A stretch of 64,000 nucleotides of DNA from Limnohabitans sp. 2KL-51 (GTDB lineage Bacteria; Pseudomonadota; Gammaproteobacteria; Burkholderiales; Burkholderiaceae_C): positions 124,001 to 188,000 of the forward strand of contig NZ_NESJ01000003.1 in NCBI RefSeq assembly GCF_003063645.1, written 5' to 3'. The notes under the pieces are model-generated. The model saw only the letters and a list, made by a program, of their open reading frames with translations. It searched no databases and was not told the origin of the DNA. The position numbers and the translations under genes were made by a program. Below, piece by piece: positions 44,857 through 54,407 of this stretch. Within the stretch, counting starts at the first letter, position 1, and the number at the start of each line of letters is the position of its first letter.

Positions 44857-45918
44857 TTACGCAGGAAACTCAAACGGGGGGAGTTCCTGCAAGTGCCAAC
44901 GGGGCTTGACGTCAAAGCTGTAGCGCGCCTCGGCCACCTGCACCCCGGCTTGCAAACGCATGGCGGCGGCCATGGCGATCATGGCGCCGTTGTCGGTGCA
45001 CAGGTGCAACTCCGGGTAATGCACGCGCACCTTCGCTTTGGCGCAGGCAGCGTTGAGCTGAACGCGCAACTCGCGGTTGGCCCCCACGCCTCCGGCCACC
45101 ACGAGGCGCTTCATGCCGCTGGTCTTGAGCGCAGTCATCGATTTTTTGACCAGCACTTCCACAATCGCGGCCTGGGTCGATGCGGCCAGGTCGGCCCGCT
45201 CGGGCGCGCCTTCGGTATGAGCGGCAGGGCCAATTTTCTGGCTTTGCGTGAGCACCGCCGTCTTGAGGCCTGCAAAAGAAAAGTCCAGATCGCCGCTGTG
45301 CAGCAAGGGGCGCGGCAACTTGTAAGCGGCTGGGTTGCCCTGCTCGGCCAAACGCGACAGGCCGGGGCCTCCGGGGTAAGGCAAACCCATGAGTTTGGCC
45401 GATTTGTCAAAGGCTTCTCCCGCAGCGTCGTCGATGGTTTCGCCTAACAATTCATAGTGGCCCACGCTGTCCACCCGCATCAATTGGGTGTGCCCCCCCG
45501 ACACCAACAAGGCGATGAAGGGGAATTCGGGCGGGTCGGCGCTCAAAAACGGCGAGAGCAAATGCCCTTCTAGGTGGTGCACGCCCAGCACCGGCTTGCC
45601 CAGGGCTGCGGCCAAAGCACAAGCCACGCCCGAGCCCACCAGCAAAGCCCCGGCCAGCCCTGGGCCCCGGGTGTAGGCCACCACGTCAATATCGGCCAAA
45701 GTGGCCCCCGCCTCGACCAGCACTTGGCGCGTGAGCGGCAACACCCGACGGATGTGGTCGCGGCTGGCCAACTCGGGCACCACACCGCCGTAGGCCTGGT
45801 GCATCTCGATCTGGCTGAACAGCGCGTGCGACATCAGGCGCGGCATGGCACTGCCCGTGATCTCCACCAAGGCCACGCCCGTTTCGTCGCAAGAAGATTC
45901 GATTCCCAAAATTCTCAT
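44857..45918 (-). CDS. tsaD: tRNA N6-adenosine threonylcarbamoyltransferase TsaD
   Basis: 353 residues. [17 protein letters not shown] is the near-invariant TsaD start, HHLEGH (about 114-119) binds the metal, and [10 protein letters not shown] and the late DNGAMIA are also diagnostic. It transfers the threonylcarbamoyl group to A37 of ANN-decoding tRNAs with TsaB/TsaE. ATG 45918 is certain from homology; the frame open to 46044 is spurious. In many betaproteobacteria tsaD lies near rpsU-yqeY-dnaG; here it is about 8 kb from rpsU. Confidence 0.98.
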   Translation of the reverse strand: MRILGIESSCDETGVALVEITGSAMPRLMSHALFSQIEMHQAYGGVVPELASRDHIRRVLPLTRQVLVEAGATLADIDVVAYTRGPGLAGALLVGSGVACALAAALGKPVLGVHHLEGHLLSPFLSADPPEFPFIALLVSGGHTQLMRVDSVGHYELLGETIDDAAGEAFDKSAKLMGLPYPGGPGLSRLAEQGNPAAYKLPRPLLHSGDLDFSFAGLKTAVLTQSQKIGPAAHTEGAPERADLAASTQAAIVEVLVKKSMTALKTSGMKRLVVAGGVGANRELRVQLNAACAKAKVRVHYPELHLCTDNGAMIAMAAAMRLQAGVQVAEARYSFDVKPRWHLQELPPFEFPA

Positions 45919-46006
45919 GACCACGAGTTTAAGCGGCGAATGGGTGCGGGTCCGGCCCTTGGCCATAATCCAGTGGCCAACGAAGCATCCTTTCAAAGCA
46001 ACCACC

Positions 46007-46696
46007 ATGACCACACTGCGACTCATTTCCTCCATGGCCACCAAACCCTTGCTGGCCGATCTGGTTGCGCTTTACAAAGCGCAAGCGCCTGATGTTCAAG
46101 TGCTGGTCGAGTCGGTCGGCGGCGTCGATGCCGCCAAGCGCGTGCAGGCGGGTGAAGCCTTTGACGGCGTGGTGCTGGCCAGCGACGCCATCGACAAACT
46201 GTTGGCCAGCGGCCATGTGCAGGCGGGCAGCCGCACTGATCTGGTGCGCTCGGGTGTGGCGGTGGCCGTGCCTGCGGGCCAACCCGTGCCCGACATTTCG
46301 ACCGAAGGCGCGCTCAAAGCCGCTGTTCTGGCCGCGCCCACGCTGGGCTACTCCACAGGCCCGAGCGGCGTGCAACTGGCCAGACAGTTTGAGCGCTGGG
46401 GCATCACCGAACAAATCAAGGACCGCCTCGTCCAGGCCCAACCCGGCGTGCCGGTGGGCTCGCTGTTGGCGAAGGGCGAAGTCGCTCTGGGCTTTCAGCA
46501 GCTGAGCGAAATGTTGGGCGTGCAGGGCATCACCATCGTGGGCGGCCTGCCCCCGGCGGTGGAAATCATCACTATGTTCTCGGGCTCGGTGGCAGCCACC
46601 AGCAGCCAAGCGGATGCCGTGCACACCATGCTGGCATTCTGGGCATCGGCCGCTTGTGCCGACACCAAGGTGCGCCACGGAATGAAGGCGGCTTGA
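46007..46696 (+). CDS. ModA-like substrate-binding protein without a signal peptide
   Basis: 229 residues resembling molybdate-type binding proteins ([80 protein letters not shown]). Unlike a periplasmic protein it has no signal peptide: ATG 46007 leads directly into the first strand, and the frame upstream crosses tsaD antisense. It may be a cytosolic ligand-binding or sensory protein. It is divergent from tsaD and upstream of ybiB-cobA, with a REP-like pair between. Confidence 0.82.
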   Translation: MTTLRLISSMATKPLLADLVALYKAQAPDVQVLVESVGGVDAAKRVQAGEAFDGVVLASDAIDKLLASGHVQAGSRTDLVRSGVAVAVPAGQPVPDISTEGALKAAVLAAPTLGYSTGPSGVQLARQFERWGITEQIKDRLVQAQPGVPVGSLLAKGEVALGFQQLSEMLGVQGITIVGGLPPAVEIITMFSGSVAATSSQADAVHTMLAFWASAACADTKVRHGMKAA

Positions 46697-46754
46697 GCGC
46701 AGCTTATTGATCCGGCCCTGTGAATTCTTGAACAACACTCAAGGAATGGGGTTT

Positions 46755-46831
46755 TTGTCTGAGCCCACCCCAGTGGGCGATGGCTTGCCTTAGCGGTGTG
46801 GATGCAATCGCCCACAGGTTGGGCTCCCACA
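46755..46831. repeat. REP-like inverted pair upstream of ybiB
   Basis: Forward copy at about 46755-46781 and inverted copy at 46805-46831, both slightly diverged (GAGCCCACCCCAGTGGGC and CCCACAGGTTGGG), in the 226-base gap between the ModA-like gene and ybiB. Confidence 0.85.
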
Positions 46832-46922
46832 AAGACAAAATATCAGCATGGCAGACAAAAAATGGGCCATTCAAACATCTAAGGGCCGGATTAATGGACA
46901 TACCCATATAACGAACAGTTAG

Positions 46923-47846
46923 ATGGATTCCTCCACAATCGCCCGCATGGGAATCGGCCACTACATCAAAGACATCGGACGCGGCAAAGACGGTGCGCGT
47001 GCGCTCGGCCGCGAGCAGGCTGCCGACTTGATGGGCCAAATCCTTGACCAGCAAATCAGCGATCTGGAGCTGGGCGCGTTTTGCATCGCCATGCGCATCA
47101 AGGGCGAGACGCCCGAAGAGATGGCCGGTTTTCTGGACGCCACGCACGAACGATTGCACAAAGTTCACACTGGCCAAGCACCCACCGTGGTGCTGCCCAG
47201 CTACAACGGCGCACGCAAACTGCCGGTGCTCACGCCCTTGCTGGCCCTGCTGCTGGCACGCGAAGGTGTGGCGGTGGTCATGCACGGCACAGCGACCGAA
47301 GATACGCGCGTGAGCAGCCTGGCGGTGCTGGCCGAGTTGGGCATGGCTGCTTCTGGCCAATCGCCGCAAGTGAAAGCCGGTGAAGTGGTGTTTGTGCCCA
47401 CGGATGCGCTGAACGCCGGGCTGGAACGCCTGCTTTCTGTACGCCGCGTGGTGGGTCTGCGCAACCCGGGGCACAGTTTGGTGAAACTCATGAACCCCTG
47501 CGAGGGTCCGGTCCTGGTGATCAGCAGCTACACCCACCCCGAATATTTATTGTCTATGTCGACCACCTTGGCCCTGACCGGCCAGCACGCCTTGCTGCTG
47601 CGCGGCACCGAAGGCGAAAGTGTGGCCGATGCCCGGCGCACGCCAGCGATGGATGTTTTCAAAGATGGGCAAACGCGACGTGTGCAGGGCCCACAAGAAG
47701 GCTCGCTGTTTCAAGTGCCCGACTTGCCCGGCCCAGACGCGTTGGCCACGGCTGCTTACATCCAGCGCGTTTTGCGCGGTGAGCTTCCTGTGCCTGGTCC
47801 GGTGGCGCAGCAAATCCAACACATCCTGCAAGAGGTCAAGCCATGA
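46923..47846 (+). CDS. ybiB: YbiB (TrpD2), anthranilate phosphoribosyltransferase-like protein
   Basis: 307 residues with the TrpD fold (helical N-terminal domain, then GVAVVMHGTATEDTRVS in place of the PRPP loop) but without the canonical TrpD catalytic motifs. E. coli YbiB is a nucleic-acid-binding protein of this type and not a biosynthetic enzyme. The stop overlaps the cobA start (ATGA). In related bacteria ybiB is often found with nitrate/nitrite assimilation genes and siroheme synthesis, and cobA here fits that. Confidence 0.92.
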   Translation: MDSSTIARMGIGHYIKDIGRGKDGARALGREQAADLMGQILDQQISDLELGAFCIAMRIKGETPEEMAGFLDATHERLHKVHTGQAPTVVLPSYNGARKLPVLTPLLALLLAREGVAVVMHGTATEDTRVSSLAVLAELGMAASGQSPQVKAGEVVFVPTDALNAGLERLLSVRRVVGLRNPGHSLVKLMNPCEGPVLVISSYTHPEYLLSMSTTLALTGQHALLLRGTEGESVADARRTPAMDVFKDGQTRRVQGPQEGSLFQVPDLPGPDALATAAYIQRVLRGELPVPGPVAQQIQHILQEVKP

Positions 47847-48628
47847 ACACATCCACCACAGGCCGTTGCACCTTGGTCGGCGCGGGCCCCGGCGACCCGG
47901 AGCTGCTGACCCTCAAAGCCGTGAAAGCGATTGCCAGTGCCACGGTCATTTTGGTGGACGATTTGGTCAACGACGCTGTGCTCGAACATGCATCCCCCAA
48001 CGCCCGCATCGTGCATGTGGGCAAGCGTTGCGGTTGCAAGAGCACGCCGCAGGCCTTCATTGACAAACTGATGATCACCGCCGTTCAAGATGGCGAGCAG
48101 GTGGTGCGCCTCAAGGGCGGCGACCCGTTCATCTTTGGCCGGGGCGGCGAAGAAGTCGAGCATCTGCGCGCAGCAGGCATCGACGTCGAGGTGGTCAACG
48201 GCATCACCTCGGGCCTGGCGGGCATGAGCAGCCTGGGTGCGCCGCTCACCCACCGCGAGCATGCACATGGCGTGGTGTTTGTGACGGGCCATGCCAAACC
48301 CGGCGACACCGGCACCGATTGGCCACAGCTGGCCGCCACCGCTCGGCAGGCCAAACTGACGCTGGTCATTTACATGGGCGTGAGCAGCCTAGAGCACATC
48401 AAGGCTGGTTTGTTGCAAGGCCTGCCCGCATACACGCCTGTGGCCATCGTGCAGCACGCCAGCTTGCCCCAGCAGCGTGAAGCCCTGACGACGCTCGGCG
48501 AGGTAGTGAACACCATCGAACGCGAAGGCCTGCAAAGCCCGAGCGTCATCGTGGTGGGTGATGTGGTGCAAGGTGCGCGCGCTTGGCGGCAGGCCCAGCC
48601 AGGGGCCGCATCACTTCGCACAGCTTGA
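47843..48628 (+). CDS. cobA: Uroporphyrinogen-III C-methyltransferase
   Basis: 261 residues. VGAGPGDPELLTLKA and VRLKGGDPFIFGRGGEE are the two signature motifs of SAM-dependent uroporphyrinogen-III methyltransferase, which makes precorrin-2 for siroheme or cobalamin. This is the single-domain form, without the CysG oxidase/ferrochelatase part. ATG overlaps the ybiB stop. With ybiB it probably serves siroheme supply for nitrite or sulfite reductase encoded elsewhere. Confidence 0.96.
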   Translation: MNTSTTGRCTLVGAGPGDPELLTLKAVKAIASATVILVDDLVNDAVLEHASPNARIVHVGKRCGCKSTPQAFIDKLMITAVQDGEQVVRLKGGDPFIFGRGGEEVEHLRAAGIDVEVVNGITSGLAGMSSLGAPLTHREHAHGVVFVTGHAKPGDTGTDWPQLAATARQAKLTLVIYMGVSSLEHIKAGLLQGLPAYTPVAIVQHASLPQQREALTTLGEVVNTIEREGLQSPSVIVVGDVVQGARAWRQAQPGAASLRTA

Positions 48629-48651
48629 GCGCCCCCTTACACTCCTGACCC

Positions 48652-49866
48652 ATGAATACATGGGATGCAGTGATCGTGGGTGCTGGGGCTGCCGGTTTGT
48701 TTTGCGCAGGCGTGGCAGGCCAGCGCGGCTTGAAAGTGCTGGTGCTGGACCACAGCGACAAGATCGCCGAAAAGATCCGCATCTCTGGCGGCGGGCGCTG
48801 CAATTTCACCAATCGGCTGCTCGACGCATCCGCTCCACAGAAACACTTCATCGGCCAAAACCCGCAGTTTTGCCGCTCGGCCCTGTCGCGTTACACGCCG
48901 CAAGACTTCATCGATCTGGTGCAAAAGCACGGCATTGCTTTCCATGAAAAGCACAAAGGCCAGCTGTTTTGCGACCACTCGGCCGAAGACATCATCCGCA
49001 TGCTGCTGGCCGAATGTGAAGCAGGTGGTGTGACCCTGAAAATGGGCTGCGCCGTTCAGGCTGTGCGACTTTTAGAAGGTGACAGCTACGAACTGGACAC
49101 CTCACAAGGACCCATCCAAACAAAGTCTTTGGTGGTGGCCACGGGTGGCTTGTCCATCCCCAAAATAGGAGCCACAGGCTGGGGCTACGAAGTGGCCACG
49201 CAGTTCGGTCTTCGCCTGGTGGAGCGCCGCGCTGGTCTTGTACCTTTGACTTTTGACGGTGCCGCCTGGGCACCTTATGCGCAATTGGCCGGACTGGCTT
49301 TGCCCGTGGGGATCAGCACAGGTGAGAAGAAAACCCGCATGCACTTTGACGAAGACTTGTTGTTCACCCACCGGGGTTTGTCAGGCCCGGGCGTGCTGCA
49401 AATATCAAGTTATTGGCAGGAGGGCACGCCCATTCGCCTGAACCTGGCGCCCGAGGTGAACTTGCCCGTTCGTTTGCAAGAGGCCAAGCTGCGCTCGAAA
49501 AAATTGCTGAGCAACGAGTTGGCCACCTTGGTGCCCAACCGCTTGGCCGAGGCTTGGGTCAGCCAAGACCCCGCTTTGCAACGCACCTCGGCCGAAGTAC
49601 CCGACAAAGCCTTGAACAAACTGGCGCAAGAACTGTCCGACTGGACGCTCACGCCCACTGGCAGCGAAGGCTACAAAAAAGCCGAAGTGACCTTGGGCGG
49701 CGTGGACACGCGCGATTTGTCTTCACAGACGATGGCGTCCAAACAGCCAGGTTTGTACTTCATTGGTGAGGTGGTGGATGTGACGGGCTGGCTGGGAGGC
49801 TACAACTTCCAGTGGGCATGGGCCAGCGCCCACGCATGCGCCACGGCTTTGCCCACCCGCAACTGA
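48652..49866 (+). CDS. FAD/NAD(P)-dependent flavoprotein (YhiN/HI0933 family)
   Basis: 404 residues. WDAVIVGAGAAGLFCAGVAGQRG is the dinucleotide-binding start, and ISGGGRCNFTN is the family hallmark. VVDVTGWLGGYNFQWAWASAHACA closes the FAD site. The biochemical role of the family is unsettled (BaiN and aminoacetone-oxidase-like annotations exist). It lies 23 bases after cobA on the same strand and is convergent with the MscS-like gene. Confidence 0.94.
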   Translation: MNTWDAVIVGAGAAGLFCAGVAGQRGLKVLVLDHSDKIAEKIRISGGGRCNFTNRLLDASAPQKHFIGQNPQFCRSALSRYTPQDFIDLVQKHGIAFHEKHKGQLFCDHSAEDIIRMLLAECEAGGVTLKMGCAVQAVRLLEGDSYELDTSQGPIQTKSLVVATGGLSIPKIGATGWGYEVATQFGLRLVERRAGLVPLTFDGAAWAPYAQLAGLALPVGISTGEKKTRMHFDEDLLFTHRGLSGPGVLQISSYWQEGTPIRLNLAPEVNLPVRLQEAKLRSKKLLSNELATLVPNRLAEAWVSQDPALQRTSAEVPDKALNKLAQELSDWTLTPTGSEGYKKAEVTLGGVDTRDLSSQTMASKQPGLYFIGEVVDVTGWLGGYNFQWAWASAHACATALPTRN

Positions 49867-49871
49867 GGTCA

Positions 49872-51221
49872 TCAGTTCAGCCGAGGTGCACTGTTCATCA
49901 AGGAAGCCGTTGCGGAGACGCCCCCCTCTGCGGCCAAACCCACGCCTTCGGCTCGAAAACGCATGCAAATGTCAAACAGCAGTTCGGACACCAGCCCCTT
50001 GTGGCCATTGTGCAAATCATTGATCCAGAAGCTGGTCTCCAACGTCACCTCGCTGGCAGCCACAGCTGCGATCAACACTTCGCCGGTGGGCTCGACCAAC
50101 ACACGCGGAGATGTTTTGAGCGATTGCAAAATCAATTCACGCGCAAGGGGGTAGTCGGCGATATCCCCGATTTTTAGGAGAAATGACACCCGGAAGTCAT
50201 CGTTGCTCAAGGTGTGGTTTTGCAGAACACCCTTGATCACGCTGCTGTTGGGAATGAGGCTTTCGGTGCCCACCGCATCGCGAATCACCAGGGCACGGCT
50301 GCTCATTTGCACCACCCGCCCGGTGATTTTGTCGATGGTCACGTAATCACCCACCTTGAGTGCGCGCTCCAGCAAGACATACAAGCCGCTGAAAAAATTG
50401 ACCACAAATTCCTGCAAGCCAAACCCCAAACCGATGCCCATGGCCCCGGCAAAAGCAGCCAGGGTGGTCAAGTCGACACCAGAGCTGACCAGCACACCGA
50501 TCAGCGTGAACATGAAAATGCCCATGCTGAACAACCGGGTCAAGATCAAGGCATCGTTGCCTTGAATGGTCTCCTGTCGAGCATAGCGCTGAAGCAAACG
50601 CGCCACCAGATCGGCGATTTGGCCTGCCACCGTGAGCGCCACAACACCCATGATCAAACCTGTTGCGATGTTCACGCCCTTGAAGACTTGCTCACCAATA
50701 GAAAATTCAATGGTTTGGATGAAAGTGGTGATCGGCTGGAACAAACCGAAAAAGGTGAGTACGGCCACCAACACGACAGACCATTCGATCATGTGCAAAA
50801 AAATCCGCAACACCTCGTGCGGGTGCAGAACATGGCGAAAAAACCAGCCCGCCACACGAATGGCCAAAACCCACAGGGTCAGGGACAGCACTTTCCATAG
50901 AACCAGCAAGTCAAGAGCGGCCCACCCCCACAGCAAGCCAGCCCCCAAAAAAGCAGCCATACAACTTGCCGCAAACACCGCAGGCCCCATGGTCTGGAGA
51001 CCTGCCATCCCCAACTGCCTGAACTTCGTGCCCCCCACCGCCATCCGACGCAGCAAGCGCCAGCGCAGCAAGTAAGCGGCCGCAATGCTCAGCACACAGA
51101 GCGCGCACTGCGCCACAAAATTGGGCAACGCCAGATTGAGGTAAGCGTGGTAGGCCATCGATTGGTAGAAGCCATCACCACTCATCACGACCTGGTCAAT
51201 CCGCATGAAACTCAAACTCAT
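49872..51221 (-). CDS. MscS-family mechanosensitive channel
   Basis: 449 residues. Several N-terminal membrane spans (about residues 25-200) precede the pore helix region LAAFAGAMGIGLGFGLQEFVVNFFSGLYVLLERALKVGDYV, the hallmark of the MscS family, followed by the beta domain ITGRVVQMSSRALVIRD and LIPNSSVI. It should open under membrane tension and release solutes on osmotic downshock. Its ATG lies 17 bases after the patatin-like gene, so the two are likely co-transcribed. Confidence 0.94.
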   Translation of the reverse strand: MSLSFMRIDQVVMSGDGFYQSMAYHAYLNLALPNFVAQCALCVLSIAAAYLLRWRLLRRMAVGGTKFRQLGMAGLQTMGPAVFAASCMAAFLGAGLLWGWAALDLLVLWKVLSLTLWVLAIRVAGWFFRHVLHPHEVLRIFLHMIEWSVVLVAVLTFFGLFQPITTFIQTIEFSIGEQVFKGVNIATGLIMGVVALTVAGQIADLVARLLQRYARQETIQGNDALILTRLFSMGIFMFTLIGVLVSSGVDLTTLAAFAGAMGIGLGFGLQEFVVNFFSGLYVLLERALKVGDYVTIDKITGRVVQMSSRALVIRDAVGTESLIPNSSVIKGVLQNHTLSNDDFRVSFLLKIGDIADYPLARELILQSLKTSPRVLVEPTGEVLIAAVAASEVTLETSFWINDLHNGHKGLVSELLFDICMRFRAEGVGLAAEGGVSATASLMNSAPRLN

Positions 51222-51238
51222 GACAGCCCTGCCTTGTC

Positions 51239-53503
51239 TTAAAAACTGAAACGTCTGCCCAATTGCAGAAACACGTTGTAGGCATTGCCAGAACCCTTAG
51301 CCGCCCCGAGATAAATATCGCCGACCTTGCTGTCCACTGCGACAAAGAGGGTCCCGCTGTAACGGGTGCGGATCTGATCTCCCTGATTCCACGCATCGCC
51401 GGCTTCCAATACGGTGCCCACATAGGTTCTTTGATTGAACACACCGCCGTCGGACAAGCGGTACATGTAAGTGCCTTGCACATGGGCCAGATCGCTGCCC
51501 GCCAACTGACCCATGCGATAAGCCCCCATGAGCTGGAACCCGCCCAGGAACAACTGGGTGGGCGATTGGCATTTCTCACACTCCCGGGTGATTTGGTCTC
51601 GGGCAAGGTTCAACCCGGCATTGAAAATGTGGGGCCCCACAGAGCGGGCCAGCTTGACACTCAAACGACCGCCCCTGTAATCCACGCCCGACAAACCCTG
51701 CTCCAGGCTGGCATTGACAAAAAAGCCACGGGTCGGAAAACTGAGCGAATCGAGTTGATCAATTTGCAGCTCGGTTTTGACGCCGTTGTACTTTAAACGG
51801 TTAGTTTGATCTGTGGACGTCTCCAAAAAATCAAAGCGCGTGTCAAACGTCCTGCGAATGGTGCTGGAAGTCAAACCCAATTTGATGTTGGCCTTGCGCC
51901 CATAGTCGTAAACCAGCTGGGCGTCCAGCTTTTGCAATGTCTGGTTGAAATAAGCCAACTTTTTCGCGCTGACATCGTCACGGTCAATCGTTGTCCGGTA
52001 CCACGGTAATTGGTTCCTGTCCCAAGAAAAGCCTGTCTCCACGCTCCATTGCGGACTCAAGGGTTGGTAAAGCCGTGCAGCCAACTCGGCTTGCGTGCCC
52101 AATCGGGCATCGAGTGAAAACTCCAAGCCCGATTCAGTCAACCAAGGCCGACGATAGCCCAGGCCTACAGAAAATTGCGTGACGCCGGCCAACTCGCTGG
52201 AAAATCCTAGCGTTGTTTTCATGAAATGGGGGCTGTAGGGTTTTTCCCGCACTTGCACCACCAGGGTGTATTGATCCCCTTGCTGCTGCACCAGGCTGTA
52301 GCTGACCAAGTCAAAATAGCCGCTGGTGTAAAGCTGATCAATGTAGCGCTCGGCTTCCACCGAAGAAAACTCCGACTCGAGCAAGGGCGACATGACCGAC
52401 TGGATGAACTGCCGAGGCACATCCTGGTTGCCTTTCGCCTGGATGGCCACAATCCGCTTTTCGCGCTGGTCAAACGACAGCTGCCTGGATGCAGGCTGCG
52501 CTACAGAACGGTCCCATCCAACTTGCAGGCGCTCCCACCGGTCGTTGACCGCAGACACTGCGACCTGACCTCGGCGCACAATTTCGGCAGCACGGTTGAA
52601 ATCCGCAAAGCCAACGTCCTGCAGCTGCGGGGCCACCAAAATATCTTGCGGCCTGAGCAAGGCCATGTTCCTCTTCTCGTTTTGCCGAATCAAAATATCG
52701 ACCATCCGATTGGCCACCACCAGCGCATGACTGGCTTGCTCTGCTTTGCCATCATCGGCACCACCCGCCAAATAAGAGGCAATGATCACATCTGCCCCCT
52801 CATGCAATGCCACTTCGACAGGCAAATTGGCCACCAACCCACCGTCAACGTAGGTCTCGCCATCCACTTCCACCGGCGCAAAGACAGCGGGTGCCGCCAT
52901 GCTGGCGCGGATGGCCAAGTGCAGGGCGCCTCTGTCAAACACCTTCATTTCGCCATCCCGATACCGGGTGGCCACCGCTCGGAAAGGAATTTTCAGGTCA
53001 TTGAAATTGACCTGCGGCGGGACATGAGAAGTTAAATCTTGCAAAAGTGCCAGAAACCGTTGCCCGTCGCTCACGCCACGGGCAAAGCTGGCCCCCCCAT
53101 TCTTGATACCAAACTCAAAGTCCACCGGATATTTTTGCTGGTAAGCGCGGGTACGTGATGGCAACTCCAGCCGATTGAGTTGGTCAAGCGCCACTTTGGA
53201 GGGGTCCAAGCCCCCCACCACGCGCTCAATCTCATCCGTGGACAAACCACTGGCGTACAGCCCCCCGATCACGGCCCCCATGCTGGTGCCCACAATGCGG
53301 GCAATGGGAATGCGGTCTTGCTCCAGTCTTCGTAAGACGGCCAGATGGGCGAATCCCTTCGCGCCACCACCGGCCAGCACCACCACCACAGAAGGCAACT
53401 TCACAGGTTGGGCCGTCAGTGGCTGGGCCCAAACACCCCAACTCAACAGCCAAGTGCTGAAGAACAACAACAGCCGCTGGATTTTTGCTTTGTTGCACAA
53501 CAT
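51239..53503 (-). CDS. Patatin-like phospholipase with POTRA and outer-membrane barrel (PlpD-like)
   Basis: 754 residues. A signal peptide (about 1-27, ending WAQP) is followed by a patatin domain with GGGAKG oxyanion hole (about 45-50), GTSMG with Ser74, and DGG with Asp220, the catalytic dyad. A POTRA-like segment (about 350-430) and a C-terminal 16-strand-type barrel ending FLQLGRRFSF follow. This is the type Vd secretion architecture of Pseudomonas PlpD: a lipase carried to the surface by its own barrel. ATG 53503 has GAAAG at proper spacing; a TTG at 53518 is less likely. Confidence 0.92.
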   Translation of the reverse strand: MLCNKAKIQRLLLFFSTWLLSWGVWAQPLTAQPVKLPSVVVVLAGGGAKGFAHLAVLRRLEQDRIPIARIVGTSMGAVIGGLYASGLSTDEIERVVGGLDPSKVALDQLNRLELPSRTRAYQQKYPVDFEFGIKNGGASFARGVSDGQRFLALLQDLTSHVPPQVNFNDLKIPFRAVATRYRDGEMKVFDRGALHLAIRASMAAPAVFAPVEVDGETYVDGGLVANLPVEVALHEGADVIIASYLAGGADDGKAEQASHALVVANRMVDILIRQNEKRNMALLRPQDILVAPQLQDVGFADFNRAAEIVRRGQVAVSAVNDRWERLQVGWDRSVAQPASRQLSFDQREKRIVAIQAKGNQDVPRQFIQSVMSPLLESEFSSVEAERYIDQLYTSGYFDLVSYSLVQQQGDQYTLVVQVREKPYSPHFMKTTLGFSSELAGVTQFSVGLGYRRPWLTESGLEFSLDARLGTQAELAARLYQPLSPQWSVETGFSWDRNQLPWYRTTIDRDDVSAKKLAYFNQTLQKLDAQLVYDYGRKANIKLGLTSSTIRRTFDTRFDFLETSTDQTNRLKYNGVKTELQIDQLDSLSFPTRGFFVNASLEQGLSGVDYRGGRLSVKLARSVGPHIFNAGLNLARDQITRECEKCQSPTQLFLGGFQLMGAYRMGQLAGSDLAHVQGTYMYRLSDGGVFNQRTYVGTVLEAGDAWNQGDQIRTRYSGTLFVAVDSKVGDIYLGAAKGSGNAYNVFLQLGRRFSF

Positions 53504-53543
53504 GCCAGTTACTTTCAAAAATAAAATTTATTGACTTATTATT

Positions 53544-53807
53544 TTATAAAATAAATTCAAAGGAATACTTTAAAACGTCGGTGCAATCTGGGCCTTCGCC
53601 GTTTTCAATGTCCCGGTAGCGCATCGATGCTCGGCTTGCCAAGCGCCAAACGGCCATGCCGAAAAGAGCAGCGTCGTCAACCGCCAACGCAATGGACGGA
53701 AAAGCCAATTCACTGCACATGCCCTGTTTTCGCCCCTGTCTTGGTTTGCACAGACATAGCCACGGCGAGAGACGTGGCAAATACAACAAATTTTTTAAAT
53801 TAGTCAT
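53544..53807 (-). pseudogene. Small frame with a signal-peptide-like start in the shifted frame
   Basis: The frame from ATG 53807 codes for 87 residues that match nothing I know and begin MTNLKNLLYLPRLSP. If one A is added to the run of six A at codons 5-6, the start becomes MTNLKKFVVFATSLAVAMSVQ, a textbook signal peptide, but that frame stops after about 33 residues. This suggests a decayed or homopolymer-switched secreted protein gene. The DNA is AT-rich at its 5' end. It could equally be non-coding. Confidence 0.35.
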
Positions 53808-53947
53808 ATTTATCAATTTAATTTTATTAAATTAGGCATAATTGTAATATTATCCAGTGCTTTGAAATCCGCCTTTGCAAAAACTTTCACGCTCAGCGCC
53901 AATACTTATCTGCAGCACTGAAGATCGATCGGTCACAAACTTAGCGC

Positions 53948-54043
53948 TATAATCTCAGGCTTTGCTGGCAAACCCCCGTCTGCCAAATACTAGTTCGTGA
54001 CGGGGAACCGCCGAAACTGGGTTTCAAGGGCCCGATCTCCCTT
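53948..54043 (+). promoter_or_regulatory. rpsU promoter -10 and structured 5' leader
   Basis: TATAAT at 53948-53953 is a consensus -10, though no good -35 is seen. The leader that follows can form three successive hairpins: CCCCGTC/GACGGGG (53974-53980 and 53999-54005), GAAAC/GTTTC (54013-54017 and 54021-54025) and AAGGG/CCCTT (54026-54030 and 54039-54043). The rpsU ATG is at 54082. The gap back to 53808 is otherwise AT-rich with no gene. Confidence 0.6.
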
Positions 54044-54081
54044 GTTACTGCAGCCGGCACATTTTTGGAAACTTTGATTCA

Positions 54082-54294
54082 ATGACCACCATCCGCGTGA
54101 AAGAAAACGAGCCGTTTGACGTTGCCCTGCGTCGCTTCAAGCGCACCATCGAAAAACTCGGCCTGCTGACCGACCTGCGTGCCCGCGAGTTCTACGAAAA
54201 GCCGACCACTGAGCGCAAGCGCAAAAAGTCGGCTGCAGTCAAGCGTCACTACAAGCGCGTTCGCAGCATGCAGTTGCCCAAGAAGATGTATTGA
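54082..54294 (+). CDS. rpsU: 30S ribosomal protein S21
   Basis: 70 residues: [20 protein letters not shown] and the basic tail [19 protein letters not shown] are diagnostic of bS21, which sits near the anti-Shine-Dalgarno end of 16S rRNA and aids initiation. It is the first gene of an rpsU-yqeY unit with an intervening terminator. In many proteobacteria dnaG and rpoD follow; here yqeY is followed by a convergent LysR gene. Confidence 0.98.
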   Translation: MTTIRVKENEPFDVALRRFKRTIEKLGLLTDLRAREFYEKPTTERKRKKSAAVKRHYKRVRSMQLPKKMY

Positions 54295-54330
54295 TCTTCC
54301 ACTTTGCTTGACCTGAAAAGGTCTGCAAAC

Positions 54331-54371
54331 AAGCCCGCTGGAGGACGCTCAGGCGGGCTTTGTTGTTTTTG
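54331..54371 (+). terminator. Rho-independent terminator after rpsU
   Basis: AAGCCCGC (54331-54338) pairs with GCGGGCTT (54353-54360), followed by TGTTGTTTTTG. It lies between rpsU and yqeY and probably ends most rpsU transcripts, with some read-through. Confidence 0.85.
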
Positions 54372-54407
54372 ATTTCCTTTTATAAATGCCCATTCTTGGA
54401 GCCTCTC

